A stretch of 64,000 bases of DNA from Chloroflexus aggregans DSM 9485. GTDB lineage: Bacteria > Chloroflexota > Chloroflexia > Chloroflexales > Chloroflexaceae. A model generated the notes under the pieces. The model did not search any database and was not told the DNA's origin. It was given only the letters and a program-made list of their open reading frames with translations. The stretch is from the NCBI RefSeq assembly GCF_000021945.1, contig NC_011831.1, positions 3,795,353 through 3,859,352 on the forward strand, in the 5' to 3' direction. Of this stretch, positions 12,001-17,975 are shown piece after piece; the first letter of the stretch is position 1; each line of letters starts with the position of its first letter. Position numbers and translations under genes: made by a program.

Positions 12001-13686
12001 TACTACGTGGGCACGGACGGCATTGCCAATACGGCTGACGATACGTTGGTAGGGACGCGGCTCAGCGATAGCGATGGCTTCTACGAGTTTACCGATCTGC
12101 TGCCGGGCGATTACTATCTGGTCTTCAGCGAATTGCCGGTGGGGGCGCGCTTCACCGCTGCCGATCAAGGTGCTGATGACACGATCGACTCGGATGCTGA
12201 TCCGGTCACCGGCGTGACCGCCGTCTTCTCGATCGAGAGCGGCACGATCACTTGGGATTGGGACTCCGGTCTGCTCTTGCCGGCCAGTGTGGGTGATCGG
12301 GTGTGGCTGGATACTAACGGGAACGGGGTGCAAGACAGCGATGAGAGCGGGATCGAAGGCGTGACCGTGCGCCTGACCGGTACCGACATTGATGGGAACA
12401 CGGTTGATCTGACCAGGGTTACCGATGCGAACGGGAACTACCGGTTCGACAACGTGCAGCCGGGTACGTACACGATCACGGTGACGCCACCGACCGGTTA
12501 TATGATCACAGCAGCGAATCGAGGTAGCAACGACAGCACCGATTCGGACATCGACTCGAGCGGTGCGACCGATAGCTTCACCGTTCTCGGCGGTGATGTC
12601 GTGCTGACGTGGGATGCCGGTCTCTACCGGCCGGCCAGCATCGGTAACTTCGTCTGGGAGGACGTGAACGGGAATGGGGTGCAAGATGCCGGCGAGTCGG
12701 GGATTGATGGTGTGATGGTGACATTGAATGGGACAACCGGTGCGGGGGAGACGGTCAACCTGACCACTACCACCAGCAGCGGTGGCCTCTACCGGTTCGA
12801 CAACGTGCAGCCGGGTACGTACACGATCACGGTGACGCCACCGACCGGTTATGTGATCACGGCAGCGAATCGGGGCAGTGATGACAACACCGATTCGGAC
12901 ATCGATCCGGTCACCGGTGCCACCACCACCTTCGCTCTCACGAGTGGCGCCACCGATCTAACGTGGGATGCCGGATTGTACCAACCGGCGACGTTGGGCA
13001 ATCGAGTCTGGCACGACAGCAATGCCAACGGCATTGCCGAAAGTGGTGAAGAGGGTGTCAGCGGAGTTACGGTCCGGCTATATCGGGCTGACGGCACACT
13101 GGTTGATACCGTCGTGACCGATAGTAATGGTCGCTACCTGTTCACCAATTTACCACCGGGAAGCTACTACCTGGAGTTTGAGCTACCGAGTGGCTGGGTC
13201 TTTAGCCCACCGATGCAAGGCGGTGACAGGGGACAGGATAGCGATGTCGATCCGAATACGCAGCGCACAGCAATCTTTACGATCGGTTACGGTGAAACCG
13301 ATCTCAGTTGGGGGGCAGGCATCCACCAGCCGGCGCCGCCGACCGCGATCACGCTGCTCAGCTTCACCGCCGAGCGCCAGACCAACGGAGTGTTGCTGCG
13401 CTGGGTAACCGGTAGCGAACGGGATACACTCGGTTTCGTGATCTTGCGCAGCGCGAGTGGCAACCGGGCTGATGCAGTGCAACTCTTCACGACACCAATT
13501 CCGGCACAAGGTAGTGCAGGCAGTGGTGCAAGCTATCAGTGGTTCGACCGCACGGCCCAGCCTGACGTAAGCTATCGCTACTGGCTGGTTGAAATCGAGT
13601 CTGGCGGTGGGCGTAACGAGTTTGCCCTTCATAGCCCAGCGCTCCAATCCACCTACCGTCTGTTGATACCGGTGATCTTGCGTTAA
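1..13686 (+). CDS. Giant SdrD-B-like repeat surface/secreted protein (5' end outside window)
   Basis: The reading frame is open from base 1, so the N-terminus and any signal peptide lie outside; at least 4561 residues are present. I count 34 repeats, each opening with a block like (A)S(I/L)G(D/N)RVW-x-D-x-N-x-NG-x-QD-x-GE-x-G(V/I), which matches SdrD B-like (Cna-B-fold, calcium-binding) domains of large adhesins. The D-x-N-x-NG-x-x-D part resembles a calcium-binding loop. There are two repeat classes: short (about 115 residues, ending in LTWDAGLY-like text) and long (about 150 residues, with an inserted GPYE-PDPDNN-DNDDNG segment and TVDFGFF ending). The repeats stop near residue 4445 and are followed by a roughly 110-residue C-terminal domain (TAITLLSFTAE..., fibronectin-III-like guess) ending LIPVILR. 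Known for the family: extracellular stalks or adhesins. Inference: a cell-surface or sheath protein. Large antisense open frames inside it are by-products of the repeats. Confidence 0.9.
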   Translation, partial: RYSAVTGLTSGENDDTWDVGLVTVTAVGNYVWIDRNGNGIQDEPPGDGVNGVTVRLYRSDNTPVATTVTADDFLGNPGYYLFSDLAPGSYYIEFVLPTGFSFTTADSGSSDEADSDANPTTGRTTVFTLAANQLDRSRDAGLIAPSGTLRLGNRVWYDRDNDDRYEPVNGETGINGVSLSLFRDFNNNGQPDPGEHVGNSVTMTVGGEAGYYQFTNLAAGDYIVVVDDSNFAPGGALFGMRTSSGNDPAPDPDNNVDHDDNGDLLGVIVRSLPITLSVGSEPVDDGDDANGNQTLDFGFIRGAALGDRVWFDTNNNGIQDAAEPGVPGVTVELLDGSGNPIDSDPSTTGIQPTITVTDGDGRYGFTDLNAGTYRVRFSGLPSGYSFTTPDQGSNDALDSDADATGLTTVITLAANQTDLRWDAGLVATPASLGNRVWNDLNYNGIQDTGEPGVSGVSVSLFRPGYDGVAGTADDELVATDTTDSSGNYSFTNLPPGRYFVQFGPPPTGYAITATDQGTDDAADSDADLTTRRTVLIDLAPGENDPDWDMGLFVFATIGDRVWSDTNNNGIQDTGEPGVSGVQVRLYRPGSSVPVAMTTTNSSGIYTFTNLIPDNYYVEFSLPGGYRASPRDQGGDDTLDSDADPVTRQTAATTLAPGENDPTWDFGIVPTASIGDRVWLDLNANGIQDANETAGVPGVQVVLYDGVGNVLNTTVTDVDGLYRFDNLLAGNYYLRFVVPASFVVSPQDQGTNDNADSDVNPTTLLTVPTTLSAGENDLRWDLGLYQLASIGDRVWHDLNGNGRQDGGEPGVPSVSVSLYQPGPDGLAGTADDVLVASTTTDSNGFYRFDNLTPGRYFVQFGATPGYSLLSPRDSTEATDETDSDVDANRRTPIVELVSSAVDLSLDMGVLNPASLGNYVWFDADVDGVQDATESGVQGVRVRLFTTGSATPVMTTTTDINGLYLFNNLLPGEYYVVFDQLPANRSLTRADQGSDDALDSDANPLDGRTGVIRLVSGDNNQTVDAGIFETITVGDRVWIDRNANGVQDTDETTGVPGVRVELLRDSDGAVLDVTYTDLTGLYQFTNLFPGTYRIRFSEIPTGYIRSPQDRGGDDTLDSDANSNFETAPFTPGSGNNLQYDLGLYQLARIGNYVWEDRNGNGRQDAGEPAISGVTVTLTGTTGAGGSVTLSQTTDVNGFYLFTDLVPGTYTVSVTAPSGYVFTAANQGDDLGDSDANAGGVMASTTLESGEEDLTWDAGLYRPASIGDRVWRDTNGNGVQDAGEAGIDGVNVTLNGTTGAGVVVNQTTTTAGGGLYSFTNLAPGTYQITVTAPSGEVFTYRDILASEVAGANDTNDSDADASGIMIATTLESGENDLTWDAGLVIPASLGDLVWEDLNGNGVQETGEPGFNNVTVALIGAGRDRTFGTADDTSATTTTNGSGSYSFTNLQPGLYRVRFTRPNGYGFTVGDAAVATDTTDSDVPGGVSATATTITVDLESGENDPTWDAGLYQLLSLGNRVWDDVNNNGLLDTGEDGIDGVTVRLYRDLDGDGDVNDSGETTPVATTTTGNGGYYLFSGLVQGDYLAEVVLPSGYVSSTGTNGSASGPYESAPDANTNNTDSDDNGTQSGSVVRSTVVQLRPSTEPTSETDPLPPAISDPARNENSNLTVDFGLFRPASLGNLVWFDRDANGVQDGGDETGVSEVQVQLFRDDDGTPGQSADDSLIASTTTDASGVYGFGYLIPANNYYLVFDLPTGYMRSLPDQGGNDATDSDPDRTSGATALITLVAGQNDQTWDAGLYQLVNLGNRVWNDVNNNGQLDDGESGIDGVTVNLYYDADRNGTIDPAENTPVATTTTSGGGFYAFANLDPGNYLVEIPASNFAAGGALGPIGTMPAFRSSTGTNGSATGPYEDAPDPDDNVDNDDNGTDDGSGNVQSALITLRSQDEPATDGDDNNGNLTVDFGFFRPLALGNFVWHDYNNNRAVNAGEPGINNVTVQLYRDVNSNGVYDPGTDTLVATTTTSGGGSYRFDNLIPGDYLVVIPEVNFSASGALRFFRSSDGGNADDGAGTLDPDNNVDNDDNGIGPNVGVVTGTSTDRVVSAAVTLSFADEPTTEDSDSNTNLTVDFGFYSLTVGNRVWLDVNNNGVVDGGETGVDGVTVQLLYDADGSDTINGLETTAVVTVTTSNGGRYFFGGLRDGGTYAVQVASNASLVSSTGINGMASGPYEPGLDPDADLTDNNDNGTQTGNSERSPVFAVRVGSLPTNEPDTTLPTGITNPAIDANSNLTIDFGLFDDARLGDRIWLDVNGDGIQDTGETTNIAGITITIYDATTNQPLDGDPVTSGIQPITRTSTTAATSYLFNRLITGSYYLVFSDIPAQYAISPLDQGTDNAVDSDVDPATLRTATVTFGTSNNNNLTWDLGLYPRLTLGNLVWYDTNDNGVVDSGESGIANVRVELYRDSNNNGQPDLSEFVTFTTTDANGNYLFTGLEQGDYIVVIPASNFVLGQPLYRHRSSTGANGAASGPYEPAPDPDNNADNDDNGTDQIGDDVVSGVITLNPSFEPATDGDDANGNLTLDFGFFEPLTLGDLVWNDLNNNGLFETGETGIDGVRVELYLDGNGNDQVDAGEFVAFTTTAGGGLYTFSDLIEGNYIVRIPASQFATGQPLAGFVSSTGTNGSANGPYEGTATPDPDNNLDNDDNGTTGTSGNVDSLPITLSRGNEPTNDGDGNNGNLTVDFGFFRHARLGDRVWHDVNANGLQEGGESGINNVTVELYSAGADGVIGGGDDVSVATTTTDSSGIYGFGYLIPGNYYVRFALPTGYTDVSPRDQGSDNAIDSDADPVNRQTVVITLAAGDNDPTWDMGVFNRASVGNFVWEDHDGDGVQDAGESGIDGVTVTLYRADGTTVATTTTAADGSYSFTGLVPGEYYVVFSNLPSGYVFTAADQGSDNTVDSDANPTTGRTANFTLTSGQTDTTWDAGAYRPASIGNYVWEDTNGNGVQETGESGVANVTVTLYRASDNSVAGTATTALDGSYSITNLVPGEYYIVFSNLPSGYVFTAADQGDNALDSDANQTTGRTANFTLVSGQSDLTWDAGLYQPASVGNYVWEDTNGNGVQDTGEAGVANVTVTLYRASDNSVAGTATTVLDGSYSITNLVPGEYYIVFSNLPSGYVFTAADQGDNALDSDANQTTGHTANFTLVSGQTDLTWDAGLFGAASIGDRVWEDLNGNGVQDAGELGVANVEVRLSGTTGVGATVNLTTTTTITGSYRFDNLAPGTYTVTVVRPSGYEFTAVNQGSDDAVDSDADPTSGAMSATVLVSGEEDLTWDAGLYRPASIGDRVWRDTNGNGVQDAGELGVANVEVRLSGMTGAGVSVNRTTFTDSDGLYRFDGLAPGEYAITVIAPPNDAFTVPNQGGDDALDSDADATGAMPITTLTSGEEDLTWDAGLFGAASIGDRVWEDLNGNGVQDAGEPGVVNVEVRLSGTTGAGVAVNLTTMTDSGGLYRFDNLAPGTYTVTVSRPSGYEFTAANQGADDAVDSDVTNSATGAMNATVLVSGEEDLTWDAGLYRPASIGDRVWEDVNGNGVQDTGEAGVANVTVTLYRASDNSVAGTATTVLDGSYSITNLVPGEYYIVFSNLPSGYVFTAADQGDNALDSDANQTTGRTANFTLVSGQSDLTWDAGLYRPASVGNFVWRDVNGNGVQDAGESGISGVTVTLTGTGPDGVFGTADDINRTVTTDSNGEYIFDNLPPSNYRLTFSGIPAELTFSPADQVGDDTADSDVITSGGVTDVFALTSGQSDLTRDAGLYPLLSLGNLVWIDTNNNGVFDSSESGADGVRVLLYRDSNGNGMWDADDPQVGTTWTDSNGNYRFTGLPQGNYFVVLPGRQFGVDGVWYGYRSSTGDFSLTAGPYEPAPNANNDLDNDDNGTRQADADSDFNIVSGLIELRPDSEPDTSADGDGRDSNLTIDFGIFQPAVVGDTVWSDRNGNGRQDAEEPGVANVRVTLYYVGTDGIANTADDTLVGTRLSDSDGFYEFTDLLPGDYYLVFSELPVGARFTAADQGADDTIDSDADPVTGVTAVFSIESGTITWDWDSGLLLPASVGDRVWLDTNGNGVQDSDESGIEGVTVRLTGTDIDGNTVDLTRVTDANGNYRFDNVQPGTYTITVTPPTGYMITAANRGSNDSTDSDIDSSGATDSFTVLGGDVVLTWDAGLYRPASIGNFVWEDVNGNGVQDAGESGIDGVMVTLNGTTGAGETVNLTTTTSSGGLYRFDNVQPGTYTITVTPPTGYVITAANRGSDDNTDSDIDPVTGATTTFALTSGATDLTWDAGLYQPATLGNRVWHDSNANGIAESGEEGVSGVTVRLYRADGTLVDTVVTDSNGRYLFTNLPPGSYYLEFELPSGWVFSPPMQGGDRGQDSDVDPNTQRTAIFTIGYGETDLSWGAGIHQPAPPTAITLLSFTAERQTNGVLLRWVTGSERDTLGFVILRSASGNRADAVQLFTTPIPAQGSAGSGASYQWFDRTAQPDVSYRYWLVEIESGGGRNEFALHSPALQSTYRLLIPVILR
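8938..11037 (+). repeat. Near-identical tandem and dispersed DNA repeats inside the giant gene
   Basis: Three copies of a block of about 270 bp, beginning GGGAGTGGCGAACGTGACGG, start at 9003, 9351 and 10761. Copies 1 and 2 are offset by 348 bp (116 codons), copy 3 by a further 1410 bp. They differ at only a few bases over most of their length: copy 1 encodes ALDG where copies 2 and 3 encode VLDG, and copy 2 has CAC where the others have CGC after ACCGGC. Separate nearly identical segments start at 9631 and 10336, and at about 12430 and 12788. This indicates recent intragenic duplication or gene conversion. Confidence 0.9.
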
Positions 13687-13704
13687 GCATAGACCGGAAC
13701 AGTG

Positions 13705-13760
13705 ACCAAACCGGTGACCGATCCTCACAATTGCGTGAGGCACGGTCACCGGTGGTTTGT
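13705..13760 (+). terminator. Two-tier stem-loop after the giant gene
   Basis: An outer inverted repeat (AAACCGGTGACCG against CGGTCACC-GGT-GGTTT) encloses an inner stem CCTCAC/GTGAGG with loop AATTGC. It begins about 20 bp after the stop codon at 13684-13686. The 3' side is followed by TTTGTTCATT, only weakly U-rich, so this is a probable rather than textbook intrinsic terminator. Confidence 0.65.
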
Positions 13761-13931
13761 TCATTAGAGCAAGCTAGACGTCTGAGGACGGTCGGGGTGG
13801 GGATGGAACCTGAGTGGCTCGATAGATACGCCACTCGTCTCGTCTGCGTCGTGTTACTCGTGGCACAAAAAGGGTTTTTCAGACAATTTTTTGATTTTTA
13901 AGCAAAAATACATGCCAAAATTGGCCGAATA

Positions 13932-13940
13932 TGCTATAAT
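13932..13940 (+). promoter_or_regulatory. Extended -10 promoter TGCTATAAT
   Basis: A perfect TATAAT at 13935-13940 is preceded by TG-C, giving an extended -10 element. No good -35 box lies 16-18 bp upstream (ATGCCA at best), which fits an extended -10 promoter. Upstream DNA (13867-13920) is A/T-rich with T and A runs that could act as an UP element. It would drive the leader and the gene at 14117. Confidence 0.65.
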
Positions 13941-13989
13941 AGGCAAACAAGATCAAAACTCGATGAAACTCCACGAGAGCGGTTGGGAA

Positions 13990-14023
13990 GGTGTGAGCAA
14001 ACACCACTCTCAATGAGAGTGGT
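13990..14023 (+). other. Overlapping leader hairpins in a long 5' UTR
   Basis: Two stem-loops share three bases: GGTGT (13990-13994)/ACACC (14001-14005) and ACCACTCT (14003-14010)/AGAGTGGT (14016-14023). They cannot both form fully. They sit within the roughly 170-nt leader between the promoter at 13932 and the start codon at 14117. The rest of the gap 13761-14116 shows nothing else I can name beyond the A/T-rich stretch before the promoter. Confidence 0.5.
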
Positions 14024-14116
14024 TGTACGGTTTACACGAGACAACAAGATAAATACCGCACAAATCAAGAATTGCATATTTCCCTACAGCCCGCAGCCAG
14101 AGCAGGAGTTGGTGTT

Positions 14117-14542
14117 ATGTATATCCGTTGGGTGGTGAGAAGGCATAAGAATGCCGAGATAGCTAATACCAACTTTCACGATGCATATCTCGTCGAGAGT
14201 TATCGTGACGAGCGCGGACAACCGCGCCAGCGCACGATTGCGTATCTCGGCAACATTCGCCAAATCGGTGATGAGTTTCCGACAATTGAGCGCGAATTAT
14301 TCCTCTTGCGGGCCGACCGGATCCTCGAATCACTCCCTGACCTGACTGAAAGCGATCGGCAAGAGGCACGTGAAGCCCTCCGACGCAAAGTGCCGCCACT
14401 CACCCGGGACGAGGTAATTCGAGCCTTTACCGCTAATTTAACGTGGTACCGGCAATGGTTGGAGCAGAACGGTTGCCCACTCAACGATGACGAATTGCTG
14501 AGTATCGTTCGTACAACCCGTAGTGGGTTAGAGCCGATTTGA
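14117..14542 (+). CDS. Unrecognised 141-residue protein
   Basis: Start ATG at 14117 chosen because AGGAG lies 8 nt upstream; an in-frame ATG at 14072 has no such site and would add 15 unlikely residues. The N-terminal half holds a beta-rich segment AYLVESYRDERGQPRQRTIA followed by YLGN. This pattern (HLVESYRENGKVKQRVLxYLG-like) is familiar from small proteins and from the N-termini of some IS1634-type transposases in Chloroflexota. The C-terminal half is charged and helical (REALRRKVPPLTRDEV...). No catalytic motif, membrane segment or signal peptide is visible. It stands alone, with its own promoter and structured leader, directly upstream of a two-component gene. It could be a transposase-derived fragment or a stand-alone nucleic-acid-associated protein; I cannot assign a function. 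Confidence 0.7.
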   Translation: MYIRWVVRRHKNAEIANTNFHDAYLVESYRDERGQPRQRTIAYLGNIRQIGDEFPTIERELFLLRADRILESLPDLTESDRQEAREALRRKVPPLTRDEVIRAFTANLTWYRQWLEQNGCPLNDDELLSIVRTTRSGLEPI

Positions 14543-14604
14543 AGTTTGCATAAGGCAACAATTTTGTCACACGCATGATAGTCACTCCATGGTAGGATAT
14601 AACC

Positions 14605-16107
14605 ATGGAGCAAAATACAATCCTCGTAGTTGATGATGATGAGCAGATTCACGATCTGCTCACTGCAATAGTCGCCCCTCTTAGTCTTCACCTGCTGGTC
14701 GTGCAGCGTGGTGGCGAGGCACTGCATTTGGCAAGACAATACAAGCCCGATCTCATTTTGCTAGACGTTATGCTGCCCGATATGAGCGGGTTTGAGGTGT
14801 GTCGGACGTTGCGCGAAGACCCCGTACTTGCCCAGATTCCGATCGTGATGATTACTGCGTTACACGACCGTGAAGCGAAGATCCGCGGGTTTGAAATCGG
14901 TGCTGATGAGTTCATCACTAAGCCGTTTGATCTCGGCGAGATGCAAGCTCGGATCACGACCATTCTTCGCCTCAACCGCTATCGCCGTCTGTTGCAAGAA
15001 CAAGCTCGAGTGAATGCCGAACGAGCACGGTTTGAGTGGGTGATTGAGAATTCTGATAGCGCCTACCTCATTGTTGATCGCGATGACCGGATTGTCTATG
15101 TCAATGCATGTGCCCGTTCTTATCTCGGTCTTGCCCCTAACGAGCAACCGTCGCAATCGTTGCGCGAATTGGTTGCGCAGCGTTATCGATTGATCCCACC
15201 AGAAGCGTGGGAACGGTGGCCATTGCCGGTCGATATCCAACGCTTACTCATGCATCCTGAGACGTTACATAGCCCTGAACAGTGGTTGAGTGTCGAAACG
15301 GCGATCATTCATCCATCTGATGATCAAATTGTGGTGACATTCCGAGATATAACTAGAGAAGTTACAACGCAACGTGATATGTGGACCTTTCACACGGCTA
15401 TCTCGCACAAGTTGCGCACGCCATTAGTGAGTATTATTGGAGGATTGAATATTTTACACGACAATATCGAGCAAATTGACCGCTCAATGGCGCGTAATAT
15501 TGCCGCGATTGCCCTTAGTGGTGCGCGCCGACTGGAAAGTGAAATCAATGATATTCTGCGCTACATTGATAGTCCAAGCGATGCATACCATTTTGGTACC
15601 TGCACTGTATTCGATCTTCCCAATATGATCGCTACGATTAGTCAAGATTTGCACCTCCGAAGTGTAGATCTCAGCCTTGATCCGGAACTTGATACACGGC
15701 GGTTACGCATTTCGCGCCGTAGTCTGGAACGGATTTTATATGAGTTATGCGACAATGCTATCAAGTTCCATCCCCAACGTAATCCGGTCATTATGATACG
15801 GGTCACGACCAGTACAGACTATGATCAGGTGCGGTTGTTGTTTTGTGATGATGGCATCCATCTACCACCTGAGCAACTGCGCAAGATTTGGCAGCCGTAC
15901 TATCAAGTTGAGCGCAGTTTTACCGGTCAAGTTGAGGGAATGGGGCTAGGATTGGCCCAAGTTGCACGTATTGTACTGGCGTTTGGTGGCAGCTATTGGG
16001 TCTGGAACCGGGTTGACCGGCCTGGCCTCTGTATCGAATTGCGTTTCCCCTTTGCTGAAGGTGAACAAAGCAATGTCTCCCCAGTGCCGACGCTACCTTC
16101 GAGTTGA
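14605..16107 (+). CDS. Response-regulator/PAS/histidine-kinase hybrid
   Basis: A 500-residue signalling protein with no membrane segment, so probably cytoplasmic. Order: receiver domain (about 5-120; acidic DDDE at 10-13, phospho-acceptor D54 in LLDVMLPDMSG, K106 in ITKP), coiled linker (120-140), PAS-like domain (about 141-250), HisKA-type dimerisation domain with H268 in SHKLRTPL, and HATPase_c (N384 in ELCDNAIKF; G box GMGLGLAQVARIV). A kinase with an N-terminal receiver is typical of a phosphorelay component fed by another kinase. Odd: the residue after the phospho-acceptor His is Lys, where Glu or Asp normally acts as the base for autophosphorylation. No cognate response regulator is adjacent. 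The start ATG at 14605 begins directly with the receiver domain. Confidence 0.9.
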   Translation: MEQNTILVVDDDEQIHDLLTAIVAPLSLHLLVVQRGGEALHLARQYKPDLILLDVMLPDMSGFEVCRTLREDPVLAQIPIVMITALHDREAKIRGFEIGADEFITKPFDLGEMQARITTILRLNRYRRLLQEQARVNAERARFEWVIENSDSAYLIVDRDDRIVYVNACARSYLGLAPNEQPSQSLRELVAQRYRLIPPEAWERWPLPVDIQRLLMHPETLHSPEQWLSVETAIIHPSDDQIVVTFRDITREVTTQRDMWTFHTAISHKLRTPLVSIIGGLNILHDNIEQIDRSMARNIAAIALSGARRLESEINDILRYIDSPSDAYHFGTCTVFDLPNMIATISQDLHLRSVDLSLDPELDTRRLRISRRSLERILYELCDNAIKFHPQRNPVIMIRVTTSTDYDQVRLLFCDDGIHLPPEQLRKIWQPYYQVERSFTGQVEGMGLGLAQVARIVLAFGGSYWVWNRVDRPGLCIELRFPFAEGEQSNVSPVPTLPSS

Positions 16108-16167
16108 CGCTATCCGGCTCTTCTGCTACCCTGTTGCTTTAGGTATGTGCGAAGAAGGAGTCGGAGC

Positions 16168-17016
16168 GTGCGAATTGCGATTACCGGAGCAAATGGTCAG
16201 TTGGGGCGTGCATTGATCGCAACGCTCGCCCGTCATCACGATGTTGTCGCGTTGGGTCACGATCAACTCGAGTTGTCCGACCCGGCCACGGTTGATCAGA
16301 TCGCGAACACGCGGGCAGAGGTTGTTATCCACGCTGCTGCCTATACCAATGTTGACGGCTGTGCTCGTGATCCCGTATTAGCCTATCGGGTAAACGGGTT
16401 GGGTACGCGCTATGTGGCGCTCGGTTGCCGTCGAATTGATGCAGCGATGGTCTACATCAGCACCAATGAGGTATTTGCCGGTACGAGCCATCGCCCATAC
16501 TATGAAGATGACCCCACCGGACCGATCAATCCCTATGGGCAGAGCAAATTGGCCGGTGAACAGGAAGTTCGTTTTCTCGTGGCGCGCCACTTTATCGTGC
16601 GGGTTGCCTGGTTGTTCGGTGGTGAACGTAATTTTGTGCAAACGGTGTTACGCTTAGCCGCTAATCCGCCAAACGGCGTACTCCGTATGGTTGCTGACGA
16701 GATCGGCAGTCCGACATATGCTGGCGATGTAGCGGCAGGGTTGGCGCGCTTGATTACGACCGATTATTACGGAACGTATCATTTTGTCAACGACGGGATA
16801 TGTTCGCGCTATGAGTTTGCCGCCGAGATTTTGCGCCAAGCGGGGATTGATACGCCGCTGCTACCGATCCGGTTACGTGATTTTCAGCGCGATAGTACCC
16901 CGCCACCCTACACACCGTTGGCGAATATCGCCGGGGCTGCACTCGGGATTACTTTCCGTCCGTGGCAGGAGGCCGTTGCCGATTATTTGGAGCGTCTGCG
17001 CTCTGCGCACGTATGA
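16168..17016 (+). CDS. dTDP-4-dehydrorhamnose reductase-like NAD(P) sugar reductase (RmlD family)
   Basis: Start GTG 16168 (AAGGAG at 16155-16160, 7-nt spacing) gives 282 residues, normal for RmlD. The N-terminus carries the Rossmann dinucleotide motif GANGQLG, an early HAAAYTNVDGCARDP block typical of RmlD, and the catalytic YGQSK (Y-x-x-x-K) near residue 118, with STNEVF just before. The family reduces dTDP-4-keto-rhamnose to dTDP-L-rhamnose in the cytoplasm for cell-surface glycans. rmlA, rmlB and rmlC are not in the window, so exact substrate is inferred from similarity. It overlaps the next glycosyltransferase by 4 bp (ATGA), suggesting translational coupling and joint work on a glycan. 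Confidence 0.85.
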   Translation: MRIAITGANGQLGRALIATLARHHDVVALGHDQLELSDPATVDQIANTRAEVVIHAAAYTNVDGCARDPVLAYRVNGLGTRYVALGCRRIDAAMVYISTNEVFAGTSHRPYYEDDPTGPINPYGQSKLAGEQEVRFLVARHFIVRVAWLFGGERNFVQTVLRLAANPPNGVLRMVADEIGSPTYAGDVAAGLARLITTDYYGTYHFVNDGICSRYEFAAEILRQAGIDTPLLPIRLRDFQRDSTPPPYTPLANIAGAALGITFRPWQEAVADYLERLRSAHV

Positions 17017-17975
17017 CCATGATCGATGTCATCATTCCTAATTACAACGGACGTGAGTTATTACCGACGTGTCTCGACTCGTTGCGGGCGCAGACACGGC
17101 GTGATTTTCAGGTGACGGTGGTTGATGACGCGAGCACCGATGACTCGGTGGCACTGATCCGGTCCCGTTATCCTGAAGTGCAAGTGGTGCAGTTGCCCCA
17201 GAATCGCGGTTTCGCGGCTGCCGTCAATGTCGCTTTGGCGCAGACGTATCAGCCGTTTGTGGTACTGCTCAACAATGATACTGAGGCCGATCCACAATGG
17301 TTGGCAGCATTGATCGGTGCGCTCGAACGTTGGCCGCAGTTTGCCTTTGCCGCCTCGAAGTTGCGATTGTTTGATCGGCGTCACGTACTCCATTCAGCCG
17401 GTGATTTTTACCGATTGAACGGTGAGCCGGGTAATCGCGGTGTGTGGGAAGTTGATCGTGGTCAGTACGATGCGTTTGTCGAAGTGTTTGGGCCGTGTGC
17501 TGGCGCAGCGGCGTATCGGCGAAGCGCCTTGGAGTTGCTTGCCACGGCTGGGTATGTGTTCGACGAAGAACTGGTGATGTACTGTGAAGACGTTGATCTG
17601 AACTTGCGTGCGCGACGAAGGGGGTTGCGCACGATCTTTGTGCCGACAGCGGTGGTGTATCATCGGCTTAGTGCGAGTGGTGGTGGCGTCTTGGCAAGTT
17701 ATTATTGTGGCCGTAACATGCCGTTGGTGTGGGTAAAGAATATGCCCGCTCCGTTGGCCCGTCGCTATTGGCCGGCTTTGCTTCTTTCCCAACTGCGGTT
17801 TGCCCTCCACAGTCTGCGCCATATTCGCGAACCGGCTGCACGGGCGCGTTTGCGCGGTCAGTTTGACGGTTTACGTGCGTTACCCCGCTTTCTTGCCCGT
17901 CGTGCTGCTCAGGTTCACGAAACGGCCGCGTTCATTGCCGCGGTAAATTGCTCTAGCTATGCGAGATTCCTATGA
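17013..17975 (+). CDS. Family 2 glycosyltransferase (rhamnosyltransferase-like)
   Basis: 320 residues from ATG 17013, which overlaps the preceding stop as ATGA. GT-A fold features: VIIPNYNGRELL at the N-terminus, VVDDASTDDS, the nucleotide/metal motif LLNNDTEADPQWL (N-D replaces D-x-D, as in WbbL-like enzymes), and CEDVDLNLRARRRG near residue 200, typical of rhamnosyl- or galactofuranosyl-transferases. The C-terminal 100 residues are Arg-rich with a possible amphipathic membrane-associated helix but no clear transmembrane segment. With the RmlD-like enzyme upstream, a rhamnosyl transfer to a surface polysaccharide or lipid is plausible. It overlaps the next gene by 4 bp. Confidence 0.88.
   Translation: MTMIDVIIPNYNGRELLPTCLDSLRAQTRRDFQVTVVDDASTDDSVALIRSRYPEVQVVQLPQNRGFAAAVNVALAQTYQPFVVLLNNDTEADPQWLAALIGALERWPQFAFAASKLRLFDRRHVLHSAGDFYRLNGEPGNRGVWEVDRGQYDAFVEVFGPCAGAAAYRRSALELLATAGYVFDEELVMYCEDVDLNLRARRRGLRTIFVPTAVVYHRLSASGGGVLASYYCGRNMPLVWVKNMPAPLARRYWPALLLSQLRFALHSLRHIREPAARARLRGQFDGLRALPRFLARRAAQVHETAAFIAAVNCSSYARFL

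Noticed and set aside
13970-14060. Leader before 14117 as a group II intron end
   Set aside because: A GTACGG-like string is present but no domain V fold or reverse transcriptase could be recognised.
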